Below, piece after piece: positions 23,081 to 33,518 of a stretch of DNA of 64,000 nucleotides (positions within the stretch are counted from its first letter, which is position 1; the number at the start of each line of letters is the position of its first letter). The notes beneath the pieces were generated by a model, which saw nothing but the letters and a program-made list of their open reading frames with translations, was not told where the DNA came from and made no database searches. A program made the translations under genes and the position numbers. Origin of the DNA: Cheiracanthium punctorium (Eukaryota; Arthropoda; Arachnida; Araneae; Cheiracanthiidae); the NCBI GenBank assembly GCA_038373885.1, contig JAWZYV010018244.1, forward strand, positions 744,001 to 808,000, written 5' to 3'.

Positions 23081-24146
23081 TTGTCAAACTACTTTTGAGG
23101 AGCAGATGACCAGACATAAGGCTCCTATTGATTTGTACAATGTGTCATTAGAAATTTTATTATCAAAATTCTTGCTTGCCTAAAAAATGTTGAATTTAAA
23201 ATTGCTTACAAAAATGTTAAACTTAAAAATATTGTTAACTAGAATCCTTAATTGTATAAACTATCTCTATCTAGGATTTAAAATAAAAATGCGTTTCTTA
23301 TTTTAAATTTTAAATGACTAGTGTTTCAGAAATTGATTTCAAGAAACATGATTTCTAATTCTGCTGCCAGAAGTTTCTGAATGCTATGCATAATGCATGC
23401 GGTTTCAAATATCATGAACTCTGTAGGTTAAAGGTTAGACTTCATGCAGCCTGAACGCACAAACTTTAAATATTCAATTTGGAGCTGAGAAGAAAAACAA
23501 AAGAATCACAATTCGGATTCTTTCAATCATTTTTTAAAACATCTGTGTAACTTACAAGAAAGTAAATAGCTTGCATTGAAAAGAATGTAATCAATGTAAA
23601 CCTACATTCGAAGTTCTTCAAACTGCTAAGGCTTTTAAGATTTTCAAACACTTGATTTTTATGCTTTGACATAAAAATATATTTTGAAATTTTAAATATT
23701 CATTTAACTATTGTTTAACAAAATATTTACTGGTTTGTATCGTTAACCTTCCTGTACGTAGCATGTACAATTGTAAATTCCTAAACTACAGGATTTCCAT
23801 GGAATAATGTTTCAGTTTCATCGATAAGGGAAAGCCGTGTAATATCGACCACCTAACAACGAAACGCTCTAAATGAGTGAATTTACATTTTAAAAAGCTA
23901 ATTTTCAAGTCGGAAGATAAGATATATGAAGGGCATATGATGAGATTTTATCTGATTTTGAATTATGGAAACTTAAGCAAATATTGACAATTTTCATTTT
24001 GTGTGTAATATGGACCACTGTGGCACATATTACACTTATGGCTTTTAACATAAACATATCAATGGCATTGCTTGCATCAGTACAATTTTAATCCTTCATT
24101 TACAGCCATAGCAGTCTTCATGTGTCCATATTTATACTTTATATAT
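23081..24146. other. AT-rich stretch, nothing assigned
   Basis: Contains isolated GTGTAATAT(C/G)GACCAC motifs at about 23837 and 24002, related to a motif cluster at 25320-25735. No coding feature is seen. Confidence 0.5.
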
Positions 24147-24148
24147 TA

Positions 24149-24501
24149 CTGTGTTTACTCGCATAATTGTCGCACATCTGTTTTGAAGCAGGAAAATATC
24201 GTAAAAATATTTTTCCCGCATAAAAGTCGCAGTCACGTATTATCATTTATGTCTATAAAAATATTACTATAAAAAGAAAAAATGACTTTTTTTTGTGTAC
24301 AATTGAAGAAACGATTATTTAATATGAGGCAGATAAACTGGAAGCATTTGGTGAGTTAGTTATTTTATTATAATACAAGTAATGTTTTAGCATTAGAGTC
24401 TACAATACTATGTAGTAAATTTCCCCGCACAATAGTCGCACCTAGACTTTCACCATCAAAATTTGGCAAAAAATGTGAGAATATTACTCGAGTAAACACG
24501 G
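24149..24501. mobile_element. pogo-like MITE (TA target site)
   Basis: Left end TA-CTGTGTTTACTCGCATAA and right end reverse complemented TA-CCGTGTTTACTCGAGTAA share a 13-14 bp TIR; both continue into a GTCGCAC/TCTCAC-type subterminal region, with GTCGCAC repeated internally near 24170, 24226 and 24440. TA flanks at 24147-24148 and 24502-24503. Non-coding. The superfamily is inferred from TA and terminal sequence. Confidence 0.65.
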
Positions 24502-24589
24502 TAATTTATATTTTATTTATACATTAATTTATTAATTAATATATTTTTACATTAATTTATATTTAATTATATATATATTTATGTATTAC

Positions 24590-24777
24590 TTGGGATTCTT
24601 GGGGTGCAACGTAGATCTACCTCCTCGTTGGTGCACCCCGGGCAACGTCTAGTACGGCAAACGAGGCATACAATCTGGATCTTCTATTCTTAGAGTCTTG
24701 CAATGGAACGCGGTGGACTGTCCTAGAGTAAGAGAGAGGAGTTACTGAATACTGTCAGGAACAATGACCAGCCCATT
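24590..24777 (+). pseudogene. 5' end of a LINE: leader hairpin and start of APE endonuclease
   Basis: GGGGTGCAAC (24600) and GTTGGTGCACCCC (24629) can pair as a leader hairpin. From about 24688 the plus strand reads ILRVLQWNA, the usual start of the endonuclease domain of Jockey/I-group ORF2; after a frame change it reads SKREELLNTVRNN, which fits the next endonuclease helix. The frame then runs straight into the RNase H region, so most of the endonuclease and all of the reverse transcriptase are missing. Confidence 0.6.
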
Positions 24778-25240
24778 GCGGTATCGAAGGGAACGAATCT
24801 GCTGGCTATCTGGCTAAAAAAGGAGCTTCTGTTTTACAGCTGAATAAGCAAGATATGCCTTACCAAACCATAAAGAAAATAATTAAAAGAAAGCTGATTA
24901 ACTGCTTTTCCCAGGATCTTACCGACAGAAATTGACATAAGTACCGGTTTGACCTTTTGCATGCTATTCCTGAGTGGCCTAATGGTAAGTCAGGTGCTCT
25001 CTTGCGGCTATACTCTGGCCATGACTGTCTTAGAAAACATCTACACAAGATCAAGTTGGCTCCTGACCCTTTTTGCGCCAACTATGTGACTCCAAAGCTG
25101 AAATGGACATGCATCACCTTGGTTCCTGATATGCTCTATCCTCAGTTTCCCTCTGGGAACGTTACTGGATATCCAGAAAAAGTTGATGGATTACTGATTT
25201 CTATTTTACTTTTTTTTTTTGTATTTAATGTCAGTTTTTC
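24774..25240 (+). pseudogene. 3' end of the same LINE: RNase H and C-terminal zinc motif
   Basis: From 24774 the plus strand reads HCGIEGNESAGYLAKKGA, the last conserved block of the RNase H domain in Jockey/I-group LINEs. About 90 residues follow, interrupted by a stop near 24934. After a frame change near 25080 it reads CDSKAEMDMHHLGS, the cysteine/histidine cluster at the end of ORF2, with a stop where the next Cys would be. The 24957-25328 open frame is a mixture of the true and shifted frames. It is a dead copy. Confidence 0.8.
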
Positions 25241-25319
25241 TGTACCCTTTCCATTGGAATATATATATATAACTTTAAATTTATATTTTTACAAACCCAC
25301 ACACACTTTTATCGCAGTT

Positions 25320-25735
25320 GTAATATGAACCACGGTCCATATTACACGATCGGCAGTGGTCCGTATTACACGACACATAGAACAGTACACGATCGCAAGA
25401 ACCGCCATTTTAAGGAATCCCAAACCGAACTTTTTCTTTCCGAAAAAGAAGGCTAATACCCTGTTATGTGCTGCTCAAACTTATTTCGAACTCTAAACAA
25501 GGGATCGCGAAGATTCATAAATTAAAAATCCTACTTCATTTTATATCGATTATCCAGAATTTCAAAATTTACAGTTTTCTATTAAAATTTAAATTTCATG
25601 AACACAACACCATGCACGCTGATGAAAACATAAAAACGTTTTCACACAGTGCATACACGTCTCCCTCTACCGGGTAGAACGAGAGTCACGGCGTCAGTCC
25701 ATATTACACGGCGTCGGTCCATACATTATAAGAGT
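25320..25735. repeat. Cluster of GGTCCATATTACACG motifs
   Basis: GGTCCATATTACACG or close variants occur at about 25339, 25359, 25695 and, truncated, at 25718, with inverted forms (GTAATATGAACC at 25319 and TAATATGGACCAC at 24007). They may be subterminal repeats of an unrecognised element interrupted by the LINE and MITE to the left. No boundaries are assigned. Confidence 0.4.
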
Positions 25736-25779
25736 TTAATTTAGACTATTTAAAACAAAGCATACATCAATTTTTGAAG

Positions 25780-26330
25780 GTAAATTAACATAGTACTTCA
25801 ATAAATACATCTTTAGGTAAACGGTGCACATCCAACCTAAGTCCAATTCATCCCAGACGTTGCTCAGTATGTACATCTTTAGGTATACGGCACGCATCTA
25901 ATCTAAAGTCCAATTCTTCCCACGCTTTGTCGAGGATAGGAGTAATGGCGGCAATAGCCTCTTCACTTCAGTGTCTTAACTTCTGGCATACCATTAGGTA
26001 GCGGCGAAACGGAGACACAATCTTTCACAAAGCTTTAAAGGGGAAAATCACATGGCGTTCTGTCAGGTGAAGGTGAAGGCCAACGAAAAAGAGTTCTGTA
26101 GTCCCGACAGTTACACACAGTCCCACACTCAGCGACTTCGACATTTAACCATCCGCGTACAAAGAAATTCCGATGGGGAAGGGCTCTAACCTCTTGCAAA
26201 ATTAATTTTAGTCATTCAACCTCTGCTAATTGGGGAAAGAGACTTTCTCTTAACACATCTTGATAAATGCTTTACCCTCAGGAGTTGAAAGCGAGAAAAC
26301 AACAAAGCAGCAAGTGCGCATACGCTTGTC
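25780..26330 (-). pseudogene. Mariner-like (DDE-type) transposase, C-terminal remnant
   Basis: Minus-strand pieces read LPHRNFFVRGW (near 26170), WPSPSPDRTPCDFPL (near 26060; the usual family motif is a W-P-xx-SPDLTPCDFFLW block holding the last catalytic Asp) and IAAITPILDKAWEELDFRLD followed by ACRIPKDVH (about 25870-25940). This C-terminal block is common in mariner-related transposases of arthropods. Several frame changes separate the pieces, and the last ~70 bp are present twice in tandem (25790-25945). Identification rests on motif recall, not alignment. Confidence 0.65.
25795..25945 (-). repeat. ~72-bp tandem duplication inside the transposase remnant
   Basis: ACATCTTTAGGTAAACGG (25805) and ACATCTTTAGGTATACGG (25873) start two similar units, each continuing through TCCAATTC(A/T)TCCCA. 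The duplication repeats the coding block ending in the transposase C-terminus. Confidence 0.8.
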
Positions 26331-26339
26331 TAAAGCTGA

Positions 26340-27973
26340 GTTAGCTATTAATTATGACCATGAACGGATACTCCACTTTACTTACTGTTGATACTATAAA
26401 AATTTATAACTGGGACCTTTTATGGGCATACGAAGCATTTAGAACCTATAATAAGTGCTAATAAGTGCTAAATACTTCTCAAGAAAATTACCTTCTCTGT
26501 CTTTTTTCAATTATTATTATTCTTTTATAATGCATTTTGAAATAATTCTTAGAAGTTTTTTGAATGTCGAGAGATTGAATAATAATAGTAAAATTTCATT
26601 TTTTAAAAATGAACTAATGATTTTCTTTTAACAAAAACGGTTCTTTGCTATAAAATGCTCTTAAACTTTTAACCTTGTTATACGATTTTTTAAAAGTAAA
26701 ATGAAATAAAAGTATATGTAAATACATTTAATATTAACAGCAAATATATATTATACAATTATTTTTGAATACAATACTTTTTGCTTCAAAAATTAAGGAT
26801 TAAGCAAGGAAAATAGACAAAAAATTCAAGAAAAAATATAAAACTTTCCCTGGATATACATTTTTACTATATTCACGAGCGAAAAATTCTCTTGCCCTAA
26901 TATTTTAATTGTAAGAAGTAATTATTTTCATTACTTAGTTAATTAGTGAAAATACCGTATATTTTCTAAAAGCAGATAGAAACCGAAAAATATCCAATAG
27001 ATAAAAATTATTCATGAAACAAAACATCATGCGAGTATTTTAATTAAATTTTACGAAAATTTGAAGTAAACAATTTATGCATGTTTGTTTTCAAGCATGT
27101 TTTCTGTTTTCAAATATGTTCTAAAGTAAAAAAAATGATGTTTTTGAACTATTTCATAAATTATTTCCATTCAGGTTTGTTTGGTTTAATCCAAAGTTTA
27201 AATCTGTTTATTTCCCGAAATAAAAGTTAACTCAGAATGCAAATATTTAATCATAAAAAAATAACATGTACATTTTATAAGAAAATATTATGCTTTCTAT
27301 ATATATCATAAGAAAATATTTTTGATATTTTAGCAGTAAAATAACTCAAAAGCAAAGCGTGAACTTTTAAGACGACAGAAAAATGTCCTTTAGTCCAAAT
27401 ATCTTCATTAAAGTAATTATTCTAAAATACCACTGCATGGGAAGTGTTAAAAGATTTATTAGCCAGATAAAGACAATAATATAGTTTCCGACTCTTGCTT
27501 TAACTTTCAAAGAAATAGGGACACTTTTGAAGTATGTATGTTAGTTATTCTCTTTGTAGAACCGCGTTTGCTTTCGTTCTTGGAATTAAAACCGTAAAAG
27601 CGAAAAAGAAGAAGAAAAAATTGTTTTCATGTAGTTAAAATTCAACGAACACCAGGAATTTCTTCGATAAAACGGCTCCCCTGGAACCTATTCCATTTTA
27701 TGTCAGATTTTACTCGTCTCAAGTTCATTAGATGCCAGGTTTTATGGGAAATGTAGATAATCATGTAAGCAGTTTCCGCAGTCATTCAGTGAGAAATAAA
27801 GCGGTGTAGCTTAGTGTATACGGACGAGTGCAGCAAAGATTAAGTTGACTGTCTCCGCAGTAAAAAGAGAGACGAATCCATAGTACTTGATTCAAAATAG
27901 GCGGCGTAAATTAACAGCTCGAAGTTTGTTATTTTATGTGAAGCTAAAGTTTGTAATCACAGTGAGCGATTAG
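26340..27973. other. AT-rich region, nothing recognised
   Basis: Only a small duplication, ATAAGTGCTAATAAGTGCTA at about 26450, stands out. No domain-bearing frame or paired inverted repeat was found. Confidence 0.55.
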
Positions 27974-28430
27974 TTAACCCTTTGAGGCGCAACCCTTTCT
28001 CAATTCTCAAAAAAGGGCAGCCGTTGCCATCGCTCGACTTAACTACCAGCAAGCTGTGCCGGGCACAGCCAGCTGTCGTCAAAAAAGGGGTCTCTAGATC
28101 TGTGGCACGCGATGAACGTTTCGATCGTCCGCGATCTTGCTGGTAGTTAAGTCAAGCGATGGCAACGGCTGCCCTTTTTTTCAGCATTGGGCAATCTATC
28201 CAGCTGTTCTCGCATTCTTCCATTTTTCAGCAGATGTCAGTGCTGTTAAAAATAATCATGGCAATTTTTTTACGGGAAATGACGTGCTTAAAAAGTAAAG
28301 GATTCTCGTGGAGCTATGTCATCCGCAACTATTTTTTATAGAAATCAAATCTATTCTTCGTGACTGGCAACAGTCAAAACGTCAGAGTTGGGTGTCCCCA
28401 GAGCGGGAACACTGCGCGTTAAAGGGTTAA
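27974..28430 (+). mobile_element. TTAA-type MITE, copy B (both ends, piggyBac-like)
   Basis: TTAA at 27974-27977 is followed by CCCTTTGAGGCGCA; the right end TGCGCGTTAAAGGG is followed by TTAA (28427-28430). TTAA duplication and CCC-type termini are those of piggyBac-like elements. Inside, a 45-bp inverted repeat (28009-28053 against 28136-28181, core GGCAGCCGTTGCCATCG) and a short palindrome CTGTGCCGGGCACAG (28054-28068) suggest a fold-back rearrangement of the left part. Plus-strand frames here are incidental. Confidence 0.75.
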
Positions 28431-28554
28431 GACATGTAATTGTAATTTCTTTTTACTTACTCCTCACACTATTATTAGAATAATAATTAAAATAAAGATA
28501 CTGAATCAGTTAAGAGCCTTGAAATATACTGAAATTAGTGCTGCTCCAGTTATA

Positions 28555-28963
28555 CAGGATGATCAATTTAAAAGAGTAAGAGATGGTTTTTCTTATAATC
28601 CTTAAATCACAATTAACATACACACAATCACAATAAATATATGTTAACGTACCCCGTGAGCGCATTTTAAACTTTTATTTTGTGTTAAATATGCGGATTT
28701 AAAACGTTGCCGATTTCCGATATTAGTAGGGAAATCTAAACGTTTTTTAAACGGGAAAAAAGACGCTTAGAATTGAAGTTTGGTTTAGAGTGCCTTAAAT
28801 TAACGTTGTTTTAACGATCGATGTAACCTGGGATTCGAACAAAATGTATTTTTCGAAATTTATTGGTTTTTTAATAAAAATGCTGCAAACGGCGCATTTT
28901 TCTCTCACACCGTGTTGATCTTATTTACGTTCAAAATGTATCACTCATTTAATAGACACCCTG
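28555..28963. mobile_element. MITE with TA-CAGG termini
   Basis: Left CAGGATGATCAATTTAAAAG; right reverse complemented CAGGGTGTCTATTAAATGAG. Both are bounded by TA (28553-28554 and 28964-28965). A related left end, CAGGGTGATCAATTAAAAAA, occurs alone at 29829. Similarity between these two ends reaches ~20 bp outside the TA (TAGTGYTGCTC), so the true boundary could lie further out. Confidence 0.55.
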
Positions 28964-29106
28964 TATATTTACTTATAAATAGTATAGCTTCTCAATATGA
29001 CAATTTTTTAAAAATATTTATTTATTTTTAGCACTCGGGTGGTATTTCTTTCAAGCACGGGATTTTTATCTACGCGGCGCGCCGTCGTCACTCTTCCGTT
29101 TGATTC

Positions 29107-29695
29107 ATGTTTTCTGCAGATGATTTGATATTGCTAACGGAAACATGGACTATCCCTTCAGATGATTTTCAAATACCAGGATTCACTTTGGTCGAACGGA
29201 CAGACAGTGGTTTCAAAAACAGAAAGCCATCTGGAATTATGATTTTTACAGAGGAAAACTTTATAAAAGTCACTTTAGAAAAAGAATATGAAACACTTTA
29301 CCCGTGCCTACACGAGCCAGATCAATGGTGTCCAAATGGTCATTGCGTATATTCAAGATAAAGTGAGATTTGCAGTTACATACGCTACATTTACATAGTC
29401 CTCAAATTCCTTATGAAGGTAAATTAGATGCTCTATTCGAAACGTTAATGAAGGAGGATGGTTGTAAGACTGTTTTGGTAGAAGATTTTAACATAGAATT
29501 AAATTCCGATCAAGGATCCGATTTCATAAGTGAAATGGATACTTTAGATTTTCCAATACGCACTCATCCAAAACATTTCACCACAAGGGGTGAAACAACA
29601 ATGGATGCAATTTTCAGCAACAAAATGATGCGAACCGGAGTCTATATGAGCACTTACAGTTATCATTTTCATCTATATGGCAGAATTGATTGAAT
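29107..29695 (+). pseudogene. APE-type endonuclease domain remnant of a retroelement or Helitron-like element
   Basis: Would nick target DNA in LINEs or Helentron-type elements. Plus-strand pieces read DDLILLTETWTIPSDDFQIP (catalytic Glu in TETW), then, in a second frame from about 29325, INGVQMVIAYIQDKVRF, then in a third frame from 29397 TVLVEDFNIEL (catalytic Asp and Asn of the usual GDFN, with Gly changed to Glu), TTRGETTMDAIFSN (Asp) and YSYHFHLYGRID (position of the final His). Two frameshifts, near 29325 and 29395, break it. No reverse transcriptase or helicase lies adjacent. It starts just after TTTTCTGCAG, acceptor-like, probably by chance. Unlike the LINE at 24.7 kb it retains nearly the whole domain. 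Confidence 0.75.
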
Positions 29696-29827
29696 AGATT
29701 AAAAAAAAAGAACTGGAATTCTTCCAGCCGAGTACGCAAATAAAATCTGGAAGAATTTCAGTTTTTTTCAATAACTTTTATGTTCGAGAATATAAACGTA
29801 AAAAAGTAGTGTTGCTCTAATTGTTCT

Positions 29828-29900
29828 ACAGGGTGATCAATTAAAAAAAGTACCCGATGGTATTTCTTATTACCCTTAAATTTGATTATTCTAACACTGA
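29828..29900 (+). repeat. Solo MITE end, same family as 28555-28963
   Basis: CAGGGTGATCAATTAAAAAA then GTACCCGATGGTATTTCTTA matches the start of the 28555 element through about 60 bp. No right end follows within the window. Confidence 0.6.
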
Positions 29901-30954
29901 AATATAGTTGTTTGGACCTTGTTTCAGTGTGGGAGACAATTTCCAGCCTTGTTGGACTATTCCAACTTTGAGGTAAAACAGAAATGGAGATGTACGTTAC
30001 TTAATCCTGTGATAATTTTATTTTTGAAAACATAATTTAATTAATTTTTTTTTTTTTTTACATTATCATTACTTACAACAAGAACGAAAACAAGTAAACC
30101 AATTTTCAGCTCTTGTAATACTGCAAAAATAATGTGAATCCTGAAACAATAGAAATGAAAAATTATCCAAAACTCGATGCATTAGTTAAACGAACAAAAA
30201 TGTTAAGTCAAAAAATCAATTAAACGTTTATTATACAAAAGCAATTAACGTTTATAAATTTATTTAAAACAGAGACATAATTAATTATCCTTTTTTACGG
30301 CAAGCAAGAAAAATAATTGTTTAAAAAACACAAAACCATTTTAAATGCAAAGCACGTTTTATTGTGAATAGTGAAAAAAATTCTCAAGAATTCTCTTTTT
30401 TTATTATAACGGTTACAATTCAAATTTAATTCCAAGTATGCAATTATTTTAGTGAAGTATAAAATACAGCTTTTATTGAAATTAATTTCTTCTCACATTT
30501 TTTTTTTTCTCCGGTTACTTCAAAATGTTTTATTTTTCAAAGTCCGAATTCAACAGCGTGCAAAGGATTTCGAACACTTGAAAAATTAAATACGTTCTAA
30601 AAAAGAAGGAATTTTTTTTAATTGAAAGGGAACACTTAATTAAGATATTCTGTCAGAATCGGTATGCGAAGAGTACAAAGCTGTAGAGCTAATTATTTGA
30701 ATGATTAAATTACTGTCGATTCGCTTTGAAGATTGGATGTGATTTGTAAATTCTGTCGTTAGGCTTTCAGAAGAAGTTCAAACACGCTAAGTTTGGTTGT
30801 GTACTGTCCATGATGTGGAACTAATTAACTACAATATGATTAGAAATAAATTTTGCAGTTTTGAAAGGCTATATCATCTAAATAATACATGATAGTGTTC
30901 CACTTCACTCATCATTTTGAATGGGAATTTATGAAGTTTCATCAATGTTATTTA
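29901..30954. other. AT-rich stretch, nothing recognised
   Basis: T-rich and A-rich tracts only. No paired repeats or domains were noted. Confidence 0.55.
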
Positions 30955-31375
30955 TTTATTTTTAACACTTTCCAACAAGGCTGAAAAGTGTTAATGATTT
31001 CGGTTTGTCTGTCAGTCCGTCCGCCCGTGATCTAATTCACATATATATGCATAGATGTCTACGCAATTTATACATGTTATTACTATGTACTGTACCATGT
31101 CTCAAATTGAAAATCGTGTACGTAGCATTTATAATTATTCTACAGGAGAGCTCAATAAATTTCCAATATGTTACCCTCTATGCGGAGTCCTTCTTTAAAG
31201 TGTATTTTAGAGATATTTGGCGGTTTAAAATGAAAGAAAATTGATACCTGTTACTAAGTATTACAAGATAAAGCTATCCATAGAAAATAGTGCATGCATC
31301 GTTAATATTCTCCTACAGGAGCACTCAAAATAATTCATCACGTTCAATGGCAGTTTAGAGACAGACATCCACTCA
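30955..31375 (+). repeat. Dispersed repeat with ~175-bp internal period, copy 1
   Basis: Shares GGTTTGTCTGTC, TATACATGTTATTACTATGT and GTAGCATTTATAATTATTCT with the minus-strand copy at 54100-54690. The block TACAGGAG(A/C)RCTCAA occurs at 31141 and again at 31314, a 173-bp period. The frame at 31005-31244 translates to a peptide containing VYVAFIIILQE, and the frame of the other copy to VYVAFIVILQE; this could reflect plain DNA similarity. Confidence 0.7.
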
Positions 31376-31934
31376 AAGTACACTACTATTGACTAATTTA
31401 ATATTGACTAATGGTCCCACGGCGATCGTGTGCCTCACTCAAAAGTTGCACCAAAAGTCGTCAATATTGAGGACTTTTACAATAAATCGACAAATAGGGT
31501 GAGAAAAAAATCTTTCGAAAAATGAACTAAGCTTGGTGATGTTTTCATTATTTGACACCAAAACAAAAACCCTAATATAGTATTATTACGGTAATTATGT
31601 TTTCAATGGGAATATTTGAAGATGTATCACTCGCGCCCTAATTAACCGATTTAGTGAGCTGTGTTAAGACAAAGCTACACAAGATGTATATGTGTGTGCG
31701 CGCGTACGAGCTAGTGTGTTGGAAAGTGTTTTATAATTAATGCGTTTGTTTATCCTTCTTGTTCTTTTAACACAGAATAGACAGAGTCGTAGGTAGGGTC
31801 ATAAGCGTCCTGGTGAAATTTGAATTTTGCGCCACCAAGACTTTTCTTCTTGGAAGAGAAATACGTAGCACAAAGTCTGTTTTTGCAGACTTGGCGCTAT
31901 TCTTTGTACTATTGTATCAGGTTTTAACGAAAGT
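31376..31934. other. Unassigned stretch
   Basis: Contains GTGTGTGCGCGCGTACGAGC near 31690. No feature is supported. Confidence 0.45.
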
Positions 31935-32420
31935 TTTCCGCCAAATCTGCTTGAAAAACTAACTTCTAACTCCTTAGATAACTGTCGAGTGGTTAATTAC
32001 TGATCTTCTTCCACAAGTTCTCGCAGGCTGGCCTCATCAACATCAATTGACCAGCCAGAGCTCTCTGCTTCTTGAATGTCACAGTCTTTGTTTTTGAACT
32101 TTCGGTACCAAACTTGCACAGTGTCACATGATACAACATTAGTACTTAAAGCTGTACACATAATTCGTTGATATTCTGTACCTGACTTTTTGCAACAGAA
32201 CTGGGAAAAAAATGATGGTTCTAATCCTCTAGAGTGATAGATCCATTAAGTTCCACTTAATGATAACTATATTTTTTTTACAGATTTCACAACACAGTGT
32301 TATAAAGTAAGACTCTTTCTTTCAAATGCCAAAAATCGTTTGACAAAATTTGAGCAAATACGCCAACGCGAACTGTGTGCTGACGATGTTTGCGTCTGGC
32401 TGGAAGCTTTCGTTACAACC
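31935..32420 (-). pseudogene. Mariner transposase N-terminal remnant
   Basis: The minus strand reads VSCDTVQVWYRKFKNKDCDI (about 32130-32070), EAESSGWSIDVDEASLREL and VEEDQ, a stop, then LTTRQLSKEL (about 31970). This order (recognition helix, WYRKFKNKD, a degraded RSGRP-like linker, LxxLVEEDxxLTTRQL) is the paired helix-turn-helix DNA-binding region of mariner/SETMAR-type transposases. The catalytic domain is absent. TTCGTTACAACCTAATA at 32409-32425 may be the adjoining TIR. Too short and broken to be active. Confidence 0.75.
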
Positions 32421-32424
32421 TAAT

Positions 32425-33518
32425 ACTAAAGGCGTCTCCCTGAGGGATGTGCCCCTGGCAACCGCTCGCCTGGCCAGCCCATAGCTATGACGCGGAGAGC
32501 AGATTTATTATTTCCTTGGGCCTATCCAAAAGATGTGTTTTTGCGGTAAAATTTTTTCTTTCTCCGCCTCTATATAACAACTGTGATTGTGAAACTGAAA
32601 ACGAGAATAACTGCAGCTATGGAAACTTTAACGCAGACATACTGAAAAAAAGTGTGGGACGAATTCTGCTGCAGAATGAATATCGGTCGTTTCCCTGGTT
32701 TTGGTCGTATTGAATAATTATAACATTATGTTATTGGTAGCTTTACAGTGTTATTTTTTATTTCTTTTCCCCCAAAATGCGTGTATCTTCTGTAGTTTTC
32801 TACTATAGCCATTTTAAGTTAAAATAATCATTTGTAATCACTCTAACAACGGTTTTCAAAGGAAGCACCCGTTAGTGTTCGTGAAAAAGTATTCGTCCAC
32901 ATGAAAAAGTAGGGGAAGGTCGACTTGCCAATTTGCCAACTTTTTGACTTAAGCTCATAAATTTGTTTGAAGAAGAGCTTCGTCAATGTAAACACATCAC
33001 GTCAAAGATGCAGGAAAAGGAGTACTTCTGTGCTACACATTGCAAATTGATAGGGGAAAAAATAGAAAACTTACAGACATTGAAAAAGAAAAAGCTATGA
33101 AGGTCCGCTTTTCCTTTCTAGGTTGGCTTATCGCTGAAAATCGATGAAAGGTGTTCGAAATTATTGAAGATGACTTAGAAAATGGGTTGAATAATAAAAA
33201 GCCGACTTTGTTGGATTTTTATATTTTGTATTCGATTTAAGCAAAGTTTCGTAATTTTTTTTCTCAGAAAGTTCTATTGAATGATACATCAATTCCTGCA
33301 AACAAAATAGCTCCTCGTTGTATTAGCACATTTTACAGCTTTTTCTGAAATTTGTTGAAAGGGCAACTGCACTGAGCAAATGTTCTTGTAACGTATTTCG
33401 ATAGGCTCTTTTTGATATATTTGAAGCATTTAAATCACACTGTAAGGTTTAAAAATATGATTAAATTATATTAGTTTTATATTTAATTTTAGTTTTATTT
33501 TTTTTTTCAATTATGAAA
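32425..33518. other. Unassigned stretch
   Basis: Frame 32447-32713 (+) has no recognised motif. A plus-strand region at 33090-33230 reads like short peptides (FLGWLIAENR, then a stop, then KVFEIIEDDLENGLNNKKPT) but could not be assigned to a family. Confidence 0.45.

Noticed and set aside
29095..29117. Splice acceptor (TTTTCTGCAG) before the endonuclease frame, suggesting a host exon
   Set aside because: The frame is broken twice within 300 bp and the residues upstream of the site can belong to the same domain, so a decayed element is simpler.
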